The notes under the pieces are model-generated. The model worked only from the letters and a program-made list of their open reading frames with translations. It was not told where the DNA came from and searched no databases. Shown in pieces: positions 7,010 through 14,918 of a stretch of DNA of 64,000 nt (position 1 is its first letter; every line of letters begins with the position of its first letter). Source of the DNA: Shinella sumterensis. Its GTDB lineage: Bacteria > Pseudomonadota > Alphaproteobacteria > Rhizobiales > Rhizobiaceae. The position numbers and the translations under genes are program-made. The DNA lies in NCBI RefSeq assembly GCF_004514425.2, contig NZ_MYFN02000001.1, positions 434,001-498,000 on the forward strand, in the 5' to 3' direction.

Positions 7010-8497
7010 ATGGGGATCATTACCCTCGATCTGGGAACAACCAACACAAAGGTCGCCTGTTATACGCGCGACCTGAGGCCTATTGCCATGGAAAGCAAGG
7101 CGGTGGCCTATATCCATGTGAACGGCTTTGTCGAATTCGATGCAAAGCAATATTTCAGCGAAATCGTCGGCCTGATCCGCTCCTGTGTCCAAAAATCAGC
7201 TGCTGTTCAGGACTGGCATCCGGATCAACTGGTTATTACAGGGCAGGCGGAATCGCTGGTTGTCACCGATGCGCAAGGAGAGCCGCTGCGCAACGGCATT
7301 TCATGGTTGGATATGCGCTCTCGAAGCGAATGCGACGAACTGTCGGCGCTGTTCGACAAGGATACCTGTTACCGGATCACAGGACAGCCAGAGATCATCC
7401 CCACCTGGCCTCTGACCAAGATCCTGTGGCTCAAGCACCACGAGCCGGAATGCTTCCAGAACGCTGCAAAATTTCTTCTGCTGAAAGACTATATCATCTT
7501 CCTCCTGACCGGACGATTCATCGGCGAGCACTCGATCTATCCGTTCTCCCATTACTTTGACATCGTCGGCAAAACCTATTGGGAAGCACCGCTGGAATAC
7601 TGCGGAGTCGACGTCTCCCGGTTGCCTGTGCTCATGGAACCTTGCTCCGTGGTCGGAGAAATCCTGCCCGACATCCGCGCAATGACCGGCCTGCCACCGG
7701 CCTGTCTCGTTAACGCCGGAACGCTGGATCACTTCGCCGCCATGATCGGTACAGGCAATACCGTGCAAGGTATCGTAAGCGAATCGGCGGGAACTGTGTC
7801 CTCGATCGCGACCCTCGTCGAAAACCCGTTTTCGGCAGCCACGACCGTGCCGGTCTACTGCGGACCTTTCAAAGACAGCTACATCTATCTTCCGGTCTGC
7901 GAATCCGGTGGCATCAGCCTGGAATGGTTCAAGAACGCATGTCTGCCGGAGACCTCCTTCGCGGACCTGGATGCGCGATGCAGCCGAAAGGCGATCGATC
8001 CCCGCCTGACGTTTCTGCCCTATCTGACGGGTGTGAATCCACCCGAGTTCGATCCTAATGCAACCGGCGTGTTCTTCGGCGCGACCATTGCCCACGACGC
8101 CTATGACTTTGCCCTGGCCATCATGTGTGGCGTCGCCTGCCTTCTGCGGAAGAACATCGAGAACCTTCAGTCGTCGGGCATCGCCTTCGAGAAAATCATC
8201 TCGACAGGCGGCGGCGCCAAATCGGCCCTGTGGTCGCAGATCAAGGCCGACATCTGTGGTCTGCCGGTCGCAGTCCCGGCCGAGGAAGAGGCTCCCAGTC
8301 TCGGTGCGGCCATCATCGGCGCAGTGTCTTCCGGGTACTATGCGACCTATGAGGCGGCGGCCGAGGACTGTGTCCGGATGAAGACGATTTACTATCCGGA
8401 TCTGACAAATTCCCAAGTCGAGCGGCAATATCGCTTGTTTTGCCGATTGTACGATTCACTCGGGCCGGTCTTCTCCGAATTCCCGTCAAATGGATGA
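7010..8497 (+). CDS. FGGY-family carbohydrate kinase
   Basis: A 495-residue sugar kinase of the hexokinase/Hsp70/actin fold. DLGTTNTK near the N-terminus is phosphate loop 1, GTLDHFAAMIGTG contains the probable catalytic Asp, SESAGTVSS is phosphate loop 2, and STGGGAKSALWSQIKAD binds adenosine. The closest look is to the xylulokinase/AI-2 kinase branch. The ATG at 7010 lies 11 bases after AAGGAG; GTGs at 6986 and 7001 are possible. It is last in the operon and overlaps the convergent LysR gene by 12 bases. No aldolase is encoded in this operon, so a tetrulose substrate that needs only isomerisation is attractive. Confidence 0.9.
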   Translation: MGIITLDLGTTNTKVACYTRDLRPIAMESKAVAYIHVNGFVEFDAKQYFSEIVGLIRSCVQKSAAVQDWHPDQLVITGQAESLVVTDAQGEPLRNGISWLDMRSRSECDELSALFDKDTCYRITGQPEIIPTWPLTKILWLKHHEPECFQNAAKFLLLKDYIIFLLTGRFIGEHSIYPFSHYFDIVGKTYWEAPLEYCGVDVSRLPVLMEPCSVVGEILPDIRAMTGLPPACLVNAGTLDHFAAMIGTGNTVQGIVSESAGTVSSIATLVENPFSAATTVPVYCGPFKDSYIYLPVCESGGISLEWFKNACLPETSFADLDARCSRKAIDPRLTFLPYLTGVNPPEFDPNATGVFFGATIAHDAYDFALAIMCGVACLLRKNIENLQSSGIAFEKIISTGGGAKSALWSQIKADICGLPVAVPAEEEAPSLGAAIIGAVSSGYYATYEAAAEDCVRMKTIYYPDLTNSQVERQYRLFCRLYDSLGPVFSEFPSNG

Positions 8498-9373
8498 CGA
8501 AATCCGCCTGACGACGTCGATGAAGTCAGCCATGAGTGCCGTGGGAGAACCGCGGTGGCCAATTCCGATAATGCATTCGCGCATGTCGGTGATGTCGCGG
8601 AAGACGACACCCGGCCGGGCATAGTAACGCGCCGTGCTGTCTGCCGTGATGCTGATGGCCCGGCCCATTGCCACGGCCTGCAGTTCCGACTCCACGGTTG
8701 CCACCTCGAGCACGACTTGCGCGGGATGTTGTGCATCTCGGTATTCTCCGGCCAGCCAGTAGTCGCGCCATTGTCCCGGCGTCGGCGCCCCGATCAACGG
8801 CTCGTCCAGAATGTCCGCGAGAACAACGGTTTCCTTTGCCGCCAGCGGGTGTCCTGTCGGCAGGCACACGACACACTTCTCGCGTGTTATTTCGACGATG
8901 TTGATGTCTTCGTCTCCAATCGGAGGGCGGATGATGCCGCAGTCGACCTCTCCCGAAATCAGGCCGGCGGTCGGATCCGAAAAGTCGTATTCCTTCAGCT
9001 TGAGGATTGCATCGGGCCGCACCCGCTCGAATTCCTTGACGATCGCCGGTATGAACTCCACCGCCGTCCCGATCATGAAGCCGACGCGCAGCTCGCTCTT
9101 GAGAGCCAGTTGGACCCGCCGTGCCTCCTCCTGGAACAGATCCATGGACCGGCTGACGGCCAGCGCTTTTGCCAGCATCTGTTCGCCGAAAGGGGTGAGG
9201 CTGACCGCGCGTGTGGTGCGCGTGAACAATGGGAAACCGGCGTTCGTCTCGAGTTGAATGATGGTCTGGGAAAGGGCCGGCTGCGACACGTTGAGACGCT
9301 CCGCCGCCCGGCAGAAGCTCTTCTCCTGCGCAACGACGATGAACGACTTTATATGCCGCAATTGAATATTCAT
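8486..9373 (-). CDS. LysR-family transcriptional regulator
   Basis: A 295-residue LTTR. The N-terminal winged helix is complete (MNIQLRHIKSFIVVAQEKSF, then RLNVSQPALSQTI as recognition helix), followed by the effector-binding domain with PLIGAPTPGQWRDYW. It lies between the sugar operon, whose kinase it overlaps convergently, and the divergent polyamine-type ABC operon. Control of the divergent ABC genes is the usual expectation. The 412 bases upstream hold a GACGAATT/AATTCGTC repeat. The effector is unknown. Confidence 0.92.
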   Translation of the reverse strand: MNIQLRHIKSFIVVAQEKSFCRAAERLNVSQPALSQTIIQLETNAGFPLFTRTTRAVSLTPFGEQMLAKALAVSRSMDLFQEEARRVQLALKSELRVGFMIGTAVEFIPAIVKEFERVRPDAILKLKEYDFSDPTAGLISGEVDCGIIRPPIGDEDINIVEITREKCVVCLPTGHPLAAKETVVLADILDEPLIGAPTPGQWRDYWLAGEYRDAQHPAQVVLEVATVESELQAVAMGRAISITADSTARYYARPGVVFRDITDMRECIIGIGHRGSPTALMADFIDVVRRISSSI

Positions 9374-9478
9374 AAGCAGGGACGATAAATTTGCGAACCC
9401 TTCCTTGTCAATTGTCGTCGTCCCGAACCGGCCATAAAAGCAGGTCGAGGTGGCATCGTGACGTTGGCGAAAAGAGTC

Positions 9479-9515
9479 GACGAATTAATAATTTCGGTGA
9501 ATTAATCAATTCGTC
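9479..9515. promoter_or_regulatory. Inverted repeat in LysR/ABC divergent region
   Basis: GACGAATT (9479-9486) and AATTCGTC (9508-9515) are perfect 8-bp arms 21 bp apart. Two GAATTAAT copies lie within, starting at 9482 and 9500. The site is about 105 bp upstream of the LysR start and 270 bp upstream of the ABC operon, a fair place for an LTTR recognition site. The remainder of 9374-9785 shows no gene I can support. Confidence 0.4.
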
Positions 9516-9785
9516 AATCGTCCTTGTTGCCAGCGGCTTTCTGGTTCTTAATTGCGTCGAGGATTGGCCTGGGGCGTGCGGGGAAAATGACGGTCTGTCA
9601 GGATATTGGAGGCTTTGTCTTGGCGCCCGCCATATGTCGCCAGTGCAACAGATTTCCGTGCCTATGACGTCATCGAGCCATCGGCGCAGGTCAACGTTGC
9701 GGCGCCGCCATCCAAGTGGCAACGGCGCATCATTCTTAAAATGCAGGCAACATGTCGAACCAGAACAACGAAGGGGAATTCCTAC

Positions 9786-10937
9786 ATGTTTGACACCAAG
9801 CTTACGCGCAGAAGCGTTCTTGTCGCCGGCGCCACAACAGCGCTCGCTATGCCTTTTGTGCGCCCGTCCTGGGCGGCCCCGGATACGGTTCGTGCGCTGA
9901 TGTGGGAAGCCTATCTGCTTCCCGACCAGATCACGGCCTTCGAGGAGGCAAACAAGGTCAAGTTCGTCCCTTCCTTCTTCGACGGCAATTCCGAAGCCTA
10001 CAACAAGCTTCGCGTTGGCGGTTCAAAGGAATTCGACCTCGTGCAGGCCGACGGATTTTGGCCGCAACTGTATTTCCGTGAGGGGCTGTTGCGGGCGGTG
10101 GACTATTCCAAGGTCCCGAACGCCTCCGGTTATCTGCCGGAATTTGAAGCCGAAGCGTTCAAGGTCCTTTCCGATCCCAAATCCGGCAAGAAGATCGGCT
10201 TCCCGTTCTGCTGGGGCGCGTACGGTATTACCTATGATGCCGGCAAGGTTCAGCCGGAACGAACCGAGACGCTCGAATGCATGTTCAGTTCCGACTACTC
10301 GGGCATGCTGTCGACCAGCGCGCGCTTCGAGGAGAACATCGCGCTTGCGGCACTCCTGGTTACGGATCGCCTCGGCAGCCGGGACAAGCCGCGTCCGGAC
10401 GGAAAGCCGTTCAATCCGTATGTCCTGTCCGATGAAGAGCTTGCGGAGGTTGAGAAGCTTCTGATCCAGCAGAAGAGCCTGCTTCTCACCCGCTACCAGG
10501 ACAATCCGACACTGTTCCAGCTTCTGCAAAGCGGTGCAGTCGTCGCCGCGACCGAGTTCGCACAGGTCTTCCGGCAGTTGCTGACGGCCGAAGCGCAAGG
10601 CGCCGCGCCAGTCGATTTCCGGCATGCGCTGAAGATGAAGGAAGGCGGTCTCGGCTGGGTTGATACCTGGCTGGTCACCTCGGGCGTTCAGGACGGCGCG
10701 AAGTTCGATCTCTGCAACAGCTTCATCGATCTTATGATCTCGCCTGCGGTCATGAAGAAGATCGGCGAGGTGGCGGGATGCTCGACGACAGTCGATCTGC
10801 GTTCGATCTCGAATGAAACCGAGCGAAAACTGTTCCTGATGGATCGCTCGAACGAGATCGCCGACCTCTTCATGTTTGATCAGCCTTCCTCGCCCGAGAA
10901 GTGGGAACGCGTCTGGTCGAACGTTCAGGCGGCCTGA
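9786..10937 (+). CDS. Periplasmic binding protein, spermidine/putrescine (PotD) type
   Basis: A 383-residue family 1/PotD-like extracellular solute-binding protein. The leader has a twin-arginine start (TRRSVLVAGATTALAMPF) and a cleavage region near SWAA, suggesting Tat export of a folded protein. The mature part begins with DTVRALMWEAYLLPDQ and has the DGNSEAYNKLRVGG region of this family. Start chosen at the ATG just before the twin-arginine leader, with AAGGGG upstream; reading further upstream adds no plausible signal. It is followed by a PotA-type ATPase and two permeases. Ligands of this family in rhizobia range from polyamines to opines, so the substrate stays open. Confidence 0.88.
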   Translation: MFDTKLTRRSVLVAGATTALAMPFVRPSWAAPDTVRALMWEAYLLPDQITAFEEANKVKFVPSFFDGNSEAYNKLRVGGSKEFDLVQADGFWPQLYFREGLLRAVDYSKVPNASGYLPEFEAEAFKVLSDPKSGKKIGFPFCWGAYGITYDAGKVQPERTETLECMFSSDYSGMLSTSARFEENIALAALLVTDRLGSRDKPRPDGKPFNPYVLSDEELAEVEKLLIQQKSLLLTRYQDNPTLFQLLQSGAVVAATEFAQVFRQLLTAEAQGAAPVDFRHALKMKEGGLGWVDTWLVTSGVQDGAKFDLCNSFIDLMISPAVMKKIGEVAGCSTTVDLRSISNETERKLFLMDRSNEIADLFMFDQPSSPEKWERVWSNVQAA

Positions 10938-10964
10938 GCGATAGGTTCATCCTCACGGGGGTAG

Positions 10965-10998
10965 GGCGGCTTCGGGGCATTCTGTTGCCCTGGCCGCC
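10965..10998 (+). promoter_or_regulatory. Intercistronic two-part hairpin
   Basis: GGCGGC (10965-10970) pairs with GCCGCC (10993-10998), and inside it GGGCA (10975-10979) pairs with TGCCC (10986-10990). It lies between the binding-protein gene and the ATPase gene and lacks a T-run. Probably stabilises the 5' message or attenuates the downstream genes. Confidence 0.5.
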
Positions 10999-11016
10999 TG
11001 CAACGCAGGAAATCTC

Positions 11017-12108
11017 ATGAGCAACGCAAGTTCCTACATCCGGATCGACAACGTGTCGCGGCGTTATGGCGCCTTCAAAGCACTGGACGATGTCAGTCTG
11101 GACATCTCCAAGGAAGAATTCATCGCCATCCTGGGGCCAAGCGGCTCGGGCAAAAGCACGTTGCTGCGCCTCATCGCCGGCCTCGATCGCCCGACGGAAG
11201 GCCGCATCCATTTCGAGGGAAAGGACGTCACCGAGCTCGCACCGCACAAACGCGGGATCGGCATGGTGTTCCAGGAGTTCCTGCTCTTTCCGCACAGGAC
11301 GGTGCGCGAAAATCTCGCCTTTCCCTTGAGAATGCGCAACGAGGCCAAGGGCGAGATCGAGGAACGGGTCGAATGGGTGGCCGGCATCCTGTCGCTGAGC
11401 ACGATGCTGGACCGCTATCCCAGCCAGCTTTCGGGCGGCCAGCAACAGCGCGTCGCCCTTGGCCGCGGCCTTGTCGCACGTCCAACGCTCCTGCTTCTCG
11501 ATGAACCGCTGGCCAATCTCGACCGCGAGCTCCGGCAGGAAATGGAAATCGAAATCCGGCGGTACCAGAAGCAGCTCGGCATTCCCTTCATCTATGTGAC
11601 GCATAACCAGGAAGAAGCGCTCTCGATGAGCGATCGGATCGCCGTCATCAACAATGGGCGTCTCGAAGCCCTAGGTGAGCGGCAGGCGATCTACGATCAC
11701 CCGCAGACACCGTTTGTCGCTCGTTTCGTCGGAAAATCGAGCAAATTCCAGGGTGTCGTGGAGCCGGACGGTGCGACCGTGCGCCTGACCCGACACGATT
11801 ACGAATTCGCGTTGCCGTCCGATAAAACATTCAAGCCGGGTGACGCGGTCGAAATTTTCGTCAAGAACGAGCGGTTTGACATTACGCCTAAGCAGCATGG
11901 CGGCGCAGGCATTCCATCCAAGGTGGTGGACGTCGTGCTGCGTGGACCCTTCCTCGAATATGTGCTCGAGACCGATCGCGGCGATACGGTGATCGCCGTC
12001 AAACCGAAGCGGAACGATCCGATCCCACTTCAGGAGCGGGTCCTGCTGTCATGGAACCCGGCCGATTGCCACATCTTCAAGGACGGAGCTGACGATGCAA
12101 GACGCTAA
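11017..12108 (+). CDS. ABC transporter ATP-binding protein, PotA type
   Basis: A 363-residue ATPase for the polyamine-type importer at the inner membrane. Walker A GPSGSGKST is near residues 42-50, the signature LSGGQQQRVALGRG near 145 and Walker B LLLLDEPLANLD near 165, followed by the switch His in YVTHNQEEAL. A C-terminal TOBE-like domain follows (FVGKSSKFQGVVEPDG), as in PotA/UgpC. The gene overlaps the next permease by 14 bases, so translation is coupled. Confidence 0.95.
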   Translation: MSNASSYIRIDNVSRRYGAFKALDDVSLDISKEEFIAILGPSGSGKSTLLRLIAGLDRPTEGRIHFEGKDVTELAPHKRGIGMVFQEFLLFPHRTVRENLAFPLRMRNEAKGEIEERVEWVAGILSLSTMLDRYPSQLSGGQQQRVALGRGLVARPTLLLLDEPLANLDRELRQEMEIEIRRYQKQLGIPFIYVTHNQEEALSMSDRIAVINNGRLEALGERQAIYDHPQTPFVARFVGKSSKFQGVVEPDGATVRLTRHDYEFALPSDKTFKPGDAVEIFVKNERFDITPKQHGGAGIPSKVVDVVLRGPFLEYVLETDRGDTVIAVKPKRNDPIPLQERVLLSWNPADCHIFKDGADDARR

Positions 12109-12958
12109 TCTCCAGCGCCGCCTCATCCTTAATATCCCGACGGCCTTCCTGCTGCTCTTCTTCGTCCTGCCGCTGACGGCACTGGTGGTCCTGAGCTTCT
12201 GGCAAACCGAGAACTACAAGATAGTCCATGACTGGACATTGATGAACTACACCACGCTCGCGACGGAGGGTGCTTACATCACCTTCTTTCTCCGCTCGCT
12301 TGTCATGGCGGTCGGCGTATCCGTCACGCTGGTGGCCCTGGCGTGGCCGATCGCCTATTTCATCGTTCGTTACGGCGGGCGCTACCGCATCATCTTCTCG
12401 CTTCTTCTCGTCATTCCCTTTCTGTCGGGCGAGGTTCTCCGCCTCATCGCGCTGCAGGGGATGCTTGGACCGGCCGGCCTGGTCAACGGTGCGCTGATCC
12501 GCATGGGCGCCGCACCGCTCAGGATGATCATGTATTCCAATGCCGCGTCCTTCATCGCCTTTATTTATCTGTATCTGCCACTCGTGGTGACGACGGTCTA
12601 CCTGTCGCTGATCAACTTCGACTTCAGGCTGGCGCATGCCGCCAGCGCCTGCGGCGCCAACCGGTTCCGGATCTTCACCGAGGTGGTCTGGCCGCTCAAT
12701 CTTTCGGGCACGATCGTCGGCTTCATGCTCGCCTTCATTCCGACGCTCTCGGCGTCATTGGTACCGCGCTTCCTCGGCGGACCGAACGGCACGCTCTATG
12801 GCATGTCCATGGCGCAGCAATTCGGCGAGTCGGGCACATGGGCTCTTGGAGCCGCCATGGGCGTCGTCCTGTTCTTGTTCTCGGCGGTCGCGCTCGCGAT
12901 CCTGAGTTATGGCGTGGATCTCCGCCGCACTGGCTTTACGGGATTGGGGAGGCAGTAG
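12095..12958 (+). CDS. ABC transporter permease, PotB type
   Basis: A 287-residue inner-membrane permease with about six hydrophobic segments, the first at residues 10-35. The cytoplasmic EAA-like loop is around AASACGANRFRIFTEVVWPLN, contacting the ATPase. It overlaps the ATPase gene and is followed at once by the second permease. With its partner at 12960 it forms the heterodimeric channel. Confidence 0.93.
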   Translation: MQDANLQRRLILNIPTAFLLLFFVLPLTALVVLSFWQTENYKIVHDWTLMNYTTLATEGAYITFFLRSLVMAVGVSVTLVALAWPIAYFIVRYGGRYRIIFSLLLVIPFLSGEVLRLIALQGMLGPAGLVNGALIRMGAAPLRMIMYSNAASFIAFIYLYLPLVVTTVYLSLINFDFRLAHAASACGANRFRIFTEVVWPLNLSGTIVGFMLAFIPTLSASLVPRFLGGPNGTLYGMSMAQQFGESGTWALGAAMGVVLFLFSAVALAILSYGVDLRRTGFTGLGRQ

Positions 12959-12959
12959 C

Positions 12960-13760
12960 ATGAGCCCGAGCTTTACAGATTCCCTCATCAAATGGACGCT
13001 GGCAGCCTTCCTCGCCCTGGTCTTCGCCTTCCTCTATATGCCGATCGTGCACATCTTGTTCGCGTCGCTTTCGACACGGCCGAATTTTCCCTATCCGCCG
13101 GAATTCAACGTTGCGAGCTATGTCCGCCTCTCGACCAACACCGTCTACCAAAGCGCCTTCCTCAACAGTCTTCTTCTCGCCTCCTGCACGGCTGTACTGT
13201 CCACCGTGCTCGGCTTTCTCGCCACAGTCGGCGTCCTGCGGTTCGCTGGAAAGCGGGCGTTGATTTACGCCATATTCTTCGCCGCGCCGCTGTTTGTGTC
13301 GGAAATTCTCCTGGGGATATCGAGTATGGCGCTCTACTACATGCTGTTCGAACTTCAGGGGAACATGCTGACTGCGATCATCGCGAATGCCGTGCATTGT
13401 TTCAGCTTCTGCTTCCTGATCATGGCGGCGATGCTCTACAAGTACGACTGGCGCATGAATGAAGCGGCGATCGTCTGCGGCGCTTCGCCCTTGCGTTCCT
13501 TCTTCGAGGTCATGCTGCCGATCACGTGGCCGGGCATCATGGGAAGCCTGATCACCGCATTCGTGCTTTCCCTGAACGGTCTCGATGTGTCGTTCTACCT
13601 TTTGGGGGCGACACCGACCATGCCGTCCGTCGCATGGGGTGCGCTCCGATATGGCGTCAAACCGGAACTCTATGCTCTTTCAAGCCTCATCAACATCATC
13701 GTGTTTGCCATGATCATCGCATTGCTTGTGGCGATCAGGTTGAAACGAAAGGCAGTTTAG
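12960..13760 (+). CDS. ABC transporter permease, PotC type
   Basis: A 266-residue permease with about six membrane segments. The EAA-like loop is NEAAIVCGASPLRSFFEVML. The ATG at 12960 lies one base after the TAG of the previous gene; an upstream start at 12909 would only add residues inside the PotB reading frame. It closes the binding protein-ATPase-PotB-PotC operon. The gene ends 51 bases before the tandem operator of the next transcription unit. Confidence 0.93.
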   Translation: MSPSFTDSLIKWTLAAFLALVFAFLYMPIVHILFASLSTRPNFPYPPEFNVASYVRLSTNTVYQSAFLNSLLLASCTAVLSTVLGFLATVGVLRFAGKRALIYAIFFAAPLFVSEILLGISSMALYYMLFELQGNMLTAIIANAVHCFSFCFLIMAAMLYKYDWRMNEAAIVCGASPLRSFFEVMLPITWPGIMGSLITAFVLSLNGLDVSFYLLGATPTMPSVAWGALRYGVKPELYALSSLINIIVFAMIIALLVAIRLKRKAV

Positions 13761-13811
13761 CAGAAGACGTTGCGATGCGCGTTCACCTGACACGGTGAAA
13801 ATGAAGCCATG

Positions 13812-13846
13812 TGTTGACTTTTGTCAGCCATGTTGACTAATGTCAG
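13812..13846. promoter_or_regulatory. Tandem SorC operators (sorC-aldolase promoter)
   Basis: TGTTGACTTTTGTCAG (13812-13827) and TGTTGACTAATGTCAG (13831-13846) agree at 14 of 16 positions, 19 bp apart. Each is itself a dyad, TGAC-N4-GTCA. They sit 21 bp ahead of the SorC start, over the likely core promoter. A related pair with the same 19-bp pitch occurs at 21426-21460. Binding by the adjacent SorC protein is inference. Confidence 0.7.
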
Positions 13847-13867
13847 GACTCCACCGATGGAGCCCCG

Positions 13868-14863
13868 ATGCCAATCCGAGTCAACGACCAGATCATCCAT
13901 AAGGCCGCCTGGCTGTACTATACGCACGGCCTGCGGCAGGATGAGGTGGCGCAGCGGCTCGGGATCTCCCGCGCATCCATAGCTATGTATCTCCGCAAGG
14001 CACGCGAGATGGGCATCGTCACCATCTCGACATCTTCGGAGCTGTTCTCGGATGATGTCCTGGCTCGGGAGCTGGAGGATGCCACGGGCCTGAGCACGGC
14101 CTGGCTTGTGCCTGAGGACCGTCAGGCAATGGACCCTGCATCGGAGATGCCGGTTGTCGCGGCATCCGTCTTTCTGGAATTGCTCAGCAAGGGCGACAGG
14201 GTGGGCGTTGCCTGGGGCCGCACAGTCTACCATATCGCCGATGTCATGCCGTTTGCGGACCTGCGCGGCGTCACCGTCGTGCAGCTCTGCGGCAATCTCG
14301 GCGCACCCTATTCCTATCGCCCCGACCAGTGCACGACGGAAATCGCCCGGCGCCTGAATGCCGAAGGCATCAATTTTTACGCGCCGCTCGTCCTGTCTTC
14401 CGAACGTCTCGCCGAGGAGTTGCGCGGGGAACCCGTCATCAAGGATCAGCTTGCGACGATCTCGGACTGCAATCTCGCGCTCTATTCCGTCGGCGGCATC
14501 GAGGATGACAGCCACCTCGTCAAATGCGGTGCGTTGTCCGCCGCCGACATGCATGCCTTGGGAGAGAACGGAGCTGCCGGCGTCATCGCCGGCCAACTCA
14601 TCGATCATGACGGCCAGTGGCTGGACTGCAACCATAATCGCCGCTGCATTTCCGCCGACCTCGATTCCATCCGGTCGATCGAGAAGCGCATGCTGGTCGT
14701 GCAGGAAGACAACAAGTTCGAGCCGTTGATGGCAGCGCTGAAGGGAGGATTTGCCTCGCATCTGGTCGTGACCACCTCGATGGCGCGTCGCATTCTGGAG
14801 CGCTGGTCCAAGGAAGGACGTGGCCGGAGGGGCTTGGCCGACAGCGGGCCGAGCGAGGTCTGA
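13868..14863 (+). CDS. SorC/DeoR-like sugar-binding transcriptional regulator
   Basis: A 331-residue SorC-family regulator. The N-terminal helix-turn-helix (LRQDEVAQRLGISRASIAMY) is followed by a long sugar-phosphate-binding domain with RVGVAWGRTVY, GVTVVQLCGN and the typical LALYSVGGIED and GAAGVIAGQLID segments. These proteins are tetrameric and respond to phosphorylated sugars. The aldolase/dehydrogenase gene follows 55 bases later in the same direction. Tandem operators directly upstream suggest autoregulation, and the related pair at 21426-21460 suggests control of the ABC and mtnKA units. The likely effector is then a pathway phosphate such as methylthioribulose-1-phosphate (inference). 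Confidence 0.9.
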   Translation: MPIRVNDQIIHKAAWLYYTHGLRQDEVAQRLGISRASIAMYLRKAREMGIVTISTSSELFSDDVLARELEDATGLSTAWLVPEDRQAMDPASEMPVVAASVFLELLSKGDRVGVAWGRTVYHIADVMPFADLRGVTVVQLCGNLGAPYSYRPDQCTTEIARRLNAEGINFYAPLVLSSERLAEELRGEPVIKDQLATISDCNLALYSVGGIEDDSHLVKCGALSAADMHALGENGAAGVIAGQLIDHDGQWLDCNHNRRCISADLDSIRSIEKRMLVVQEDNKFEPLMAALKGGFASHLVVTTSMARRILERWSKEGRGRRGLADSGPSEV

Positions 14864-14918
14864 AGAAGGTTTAAAGGTCCGCCGGTGCCGGCCGGACCGG
14901 TTATCGGGAGGATGAAAC

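Noticed and set aside
9405-9420. TTGTCAATTGTCGTCG resembles the minus-strand form of the SorC-type site at 21445 (13 of 16).
   Set aside because: It has no partner at 19-bp pitch and lies upstream of a LysR gene with no pathway link; the CAATTG core makes chance similarity likely.
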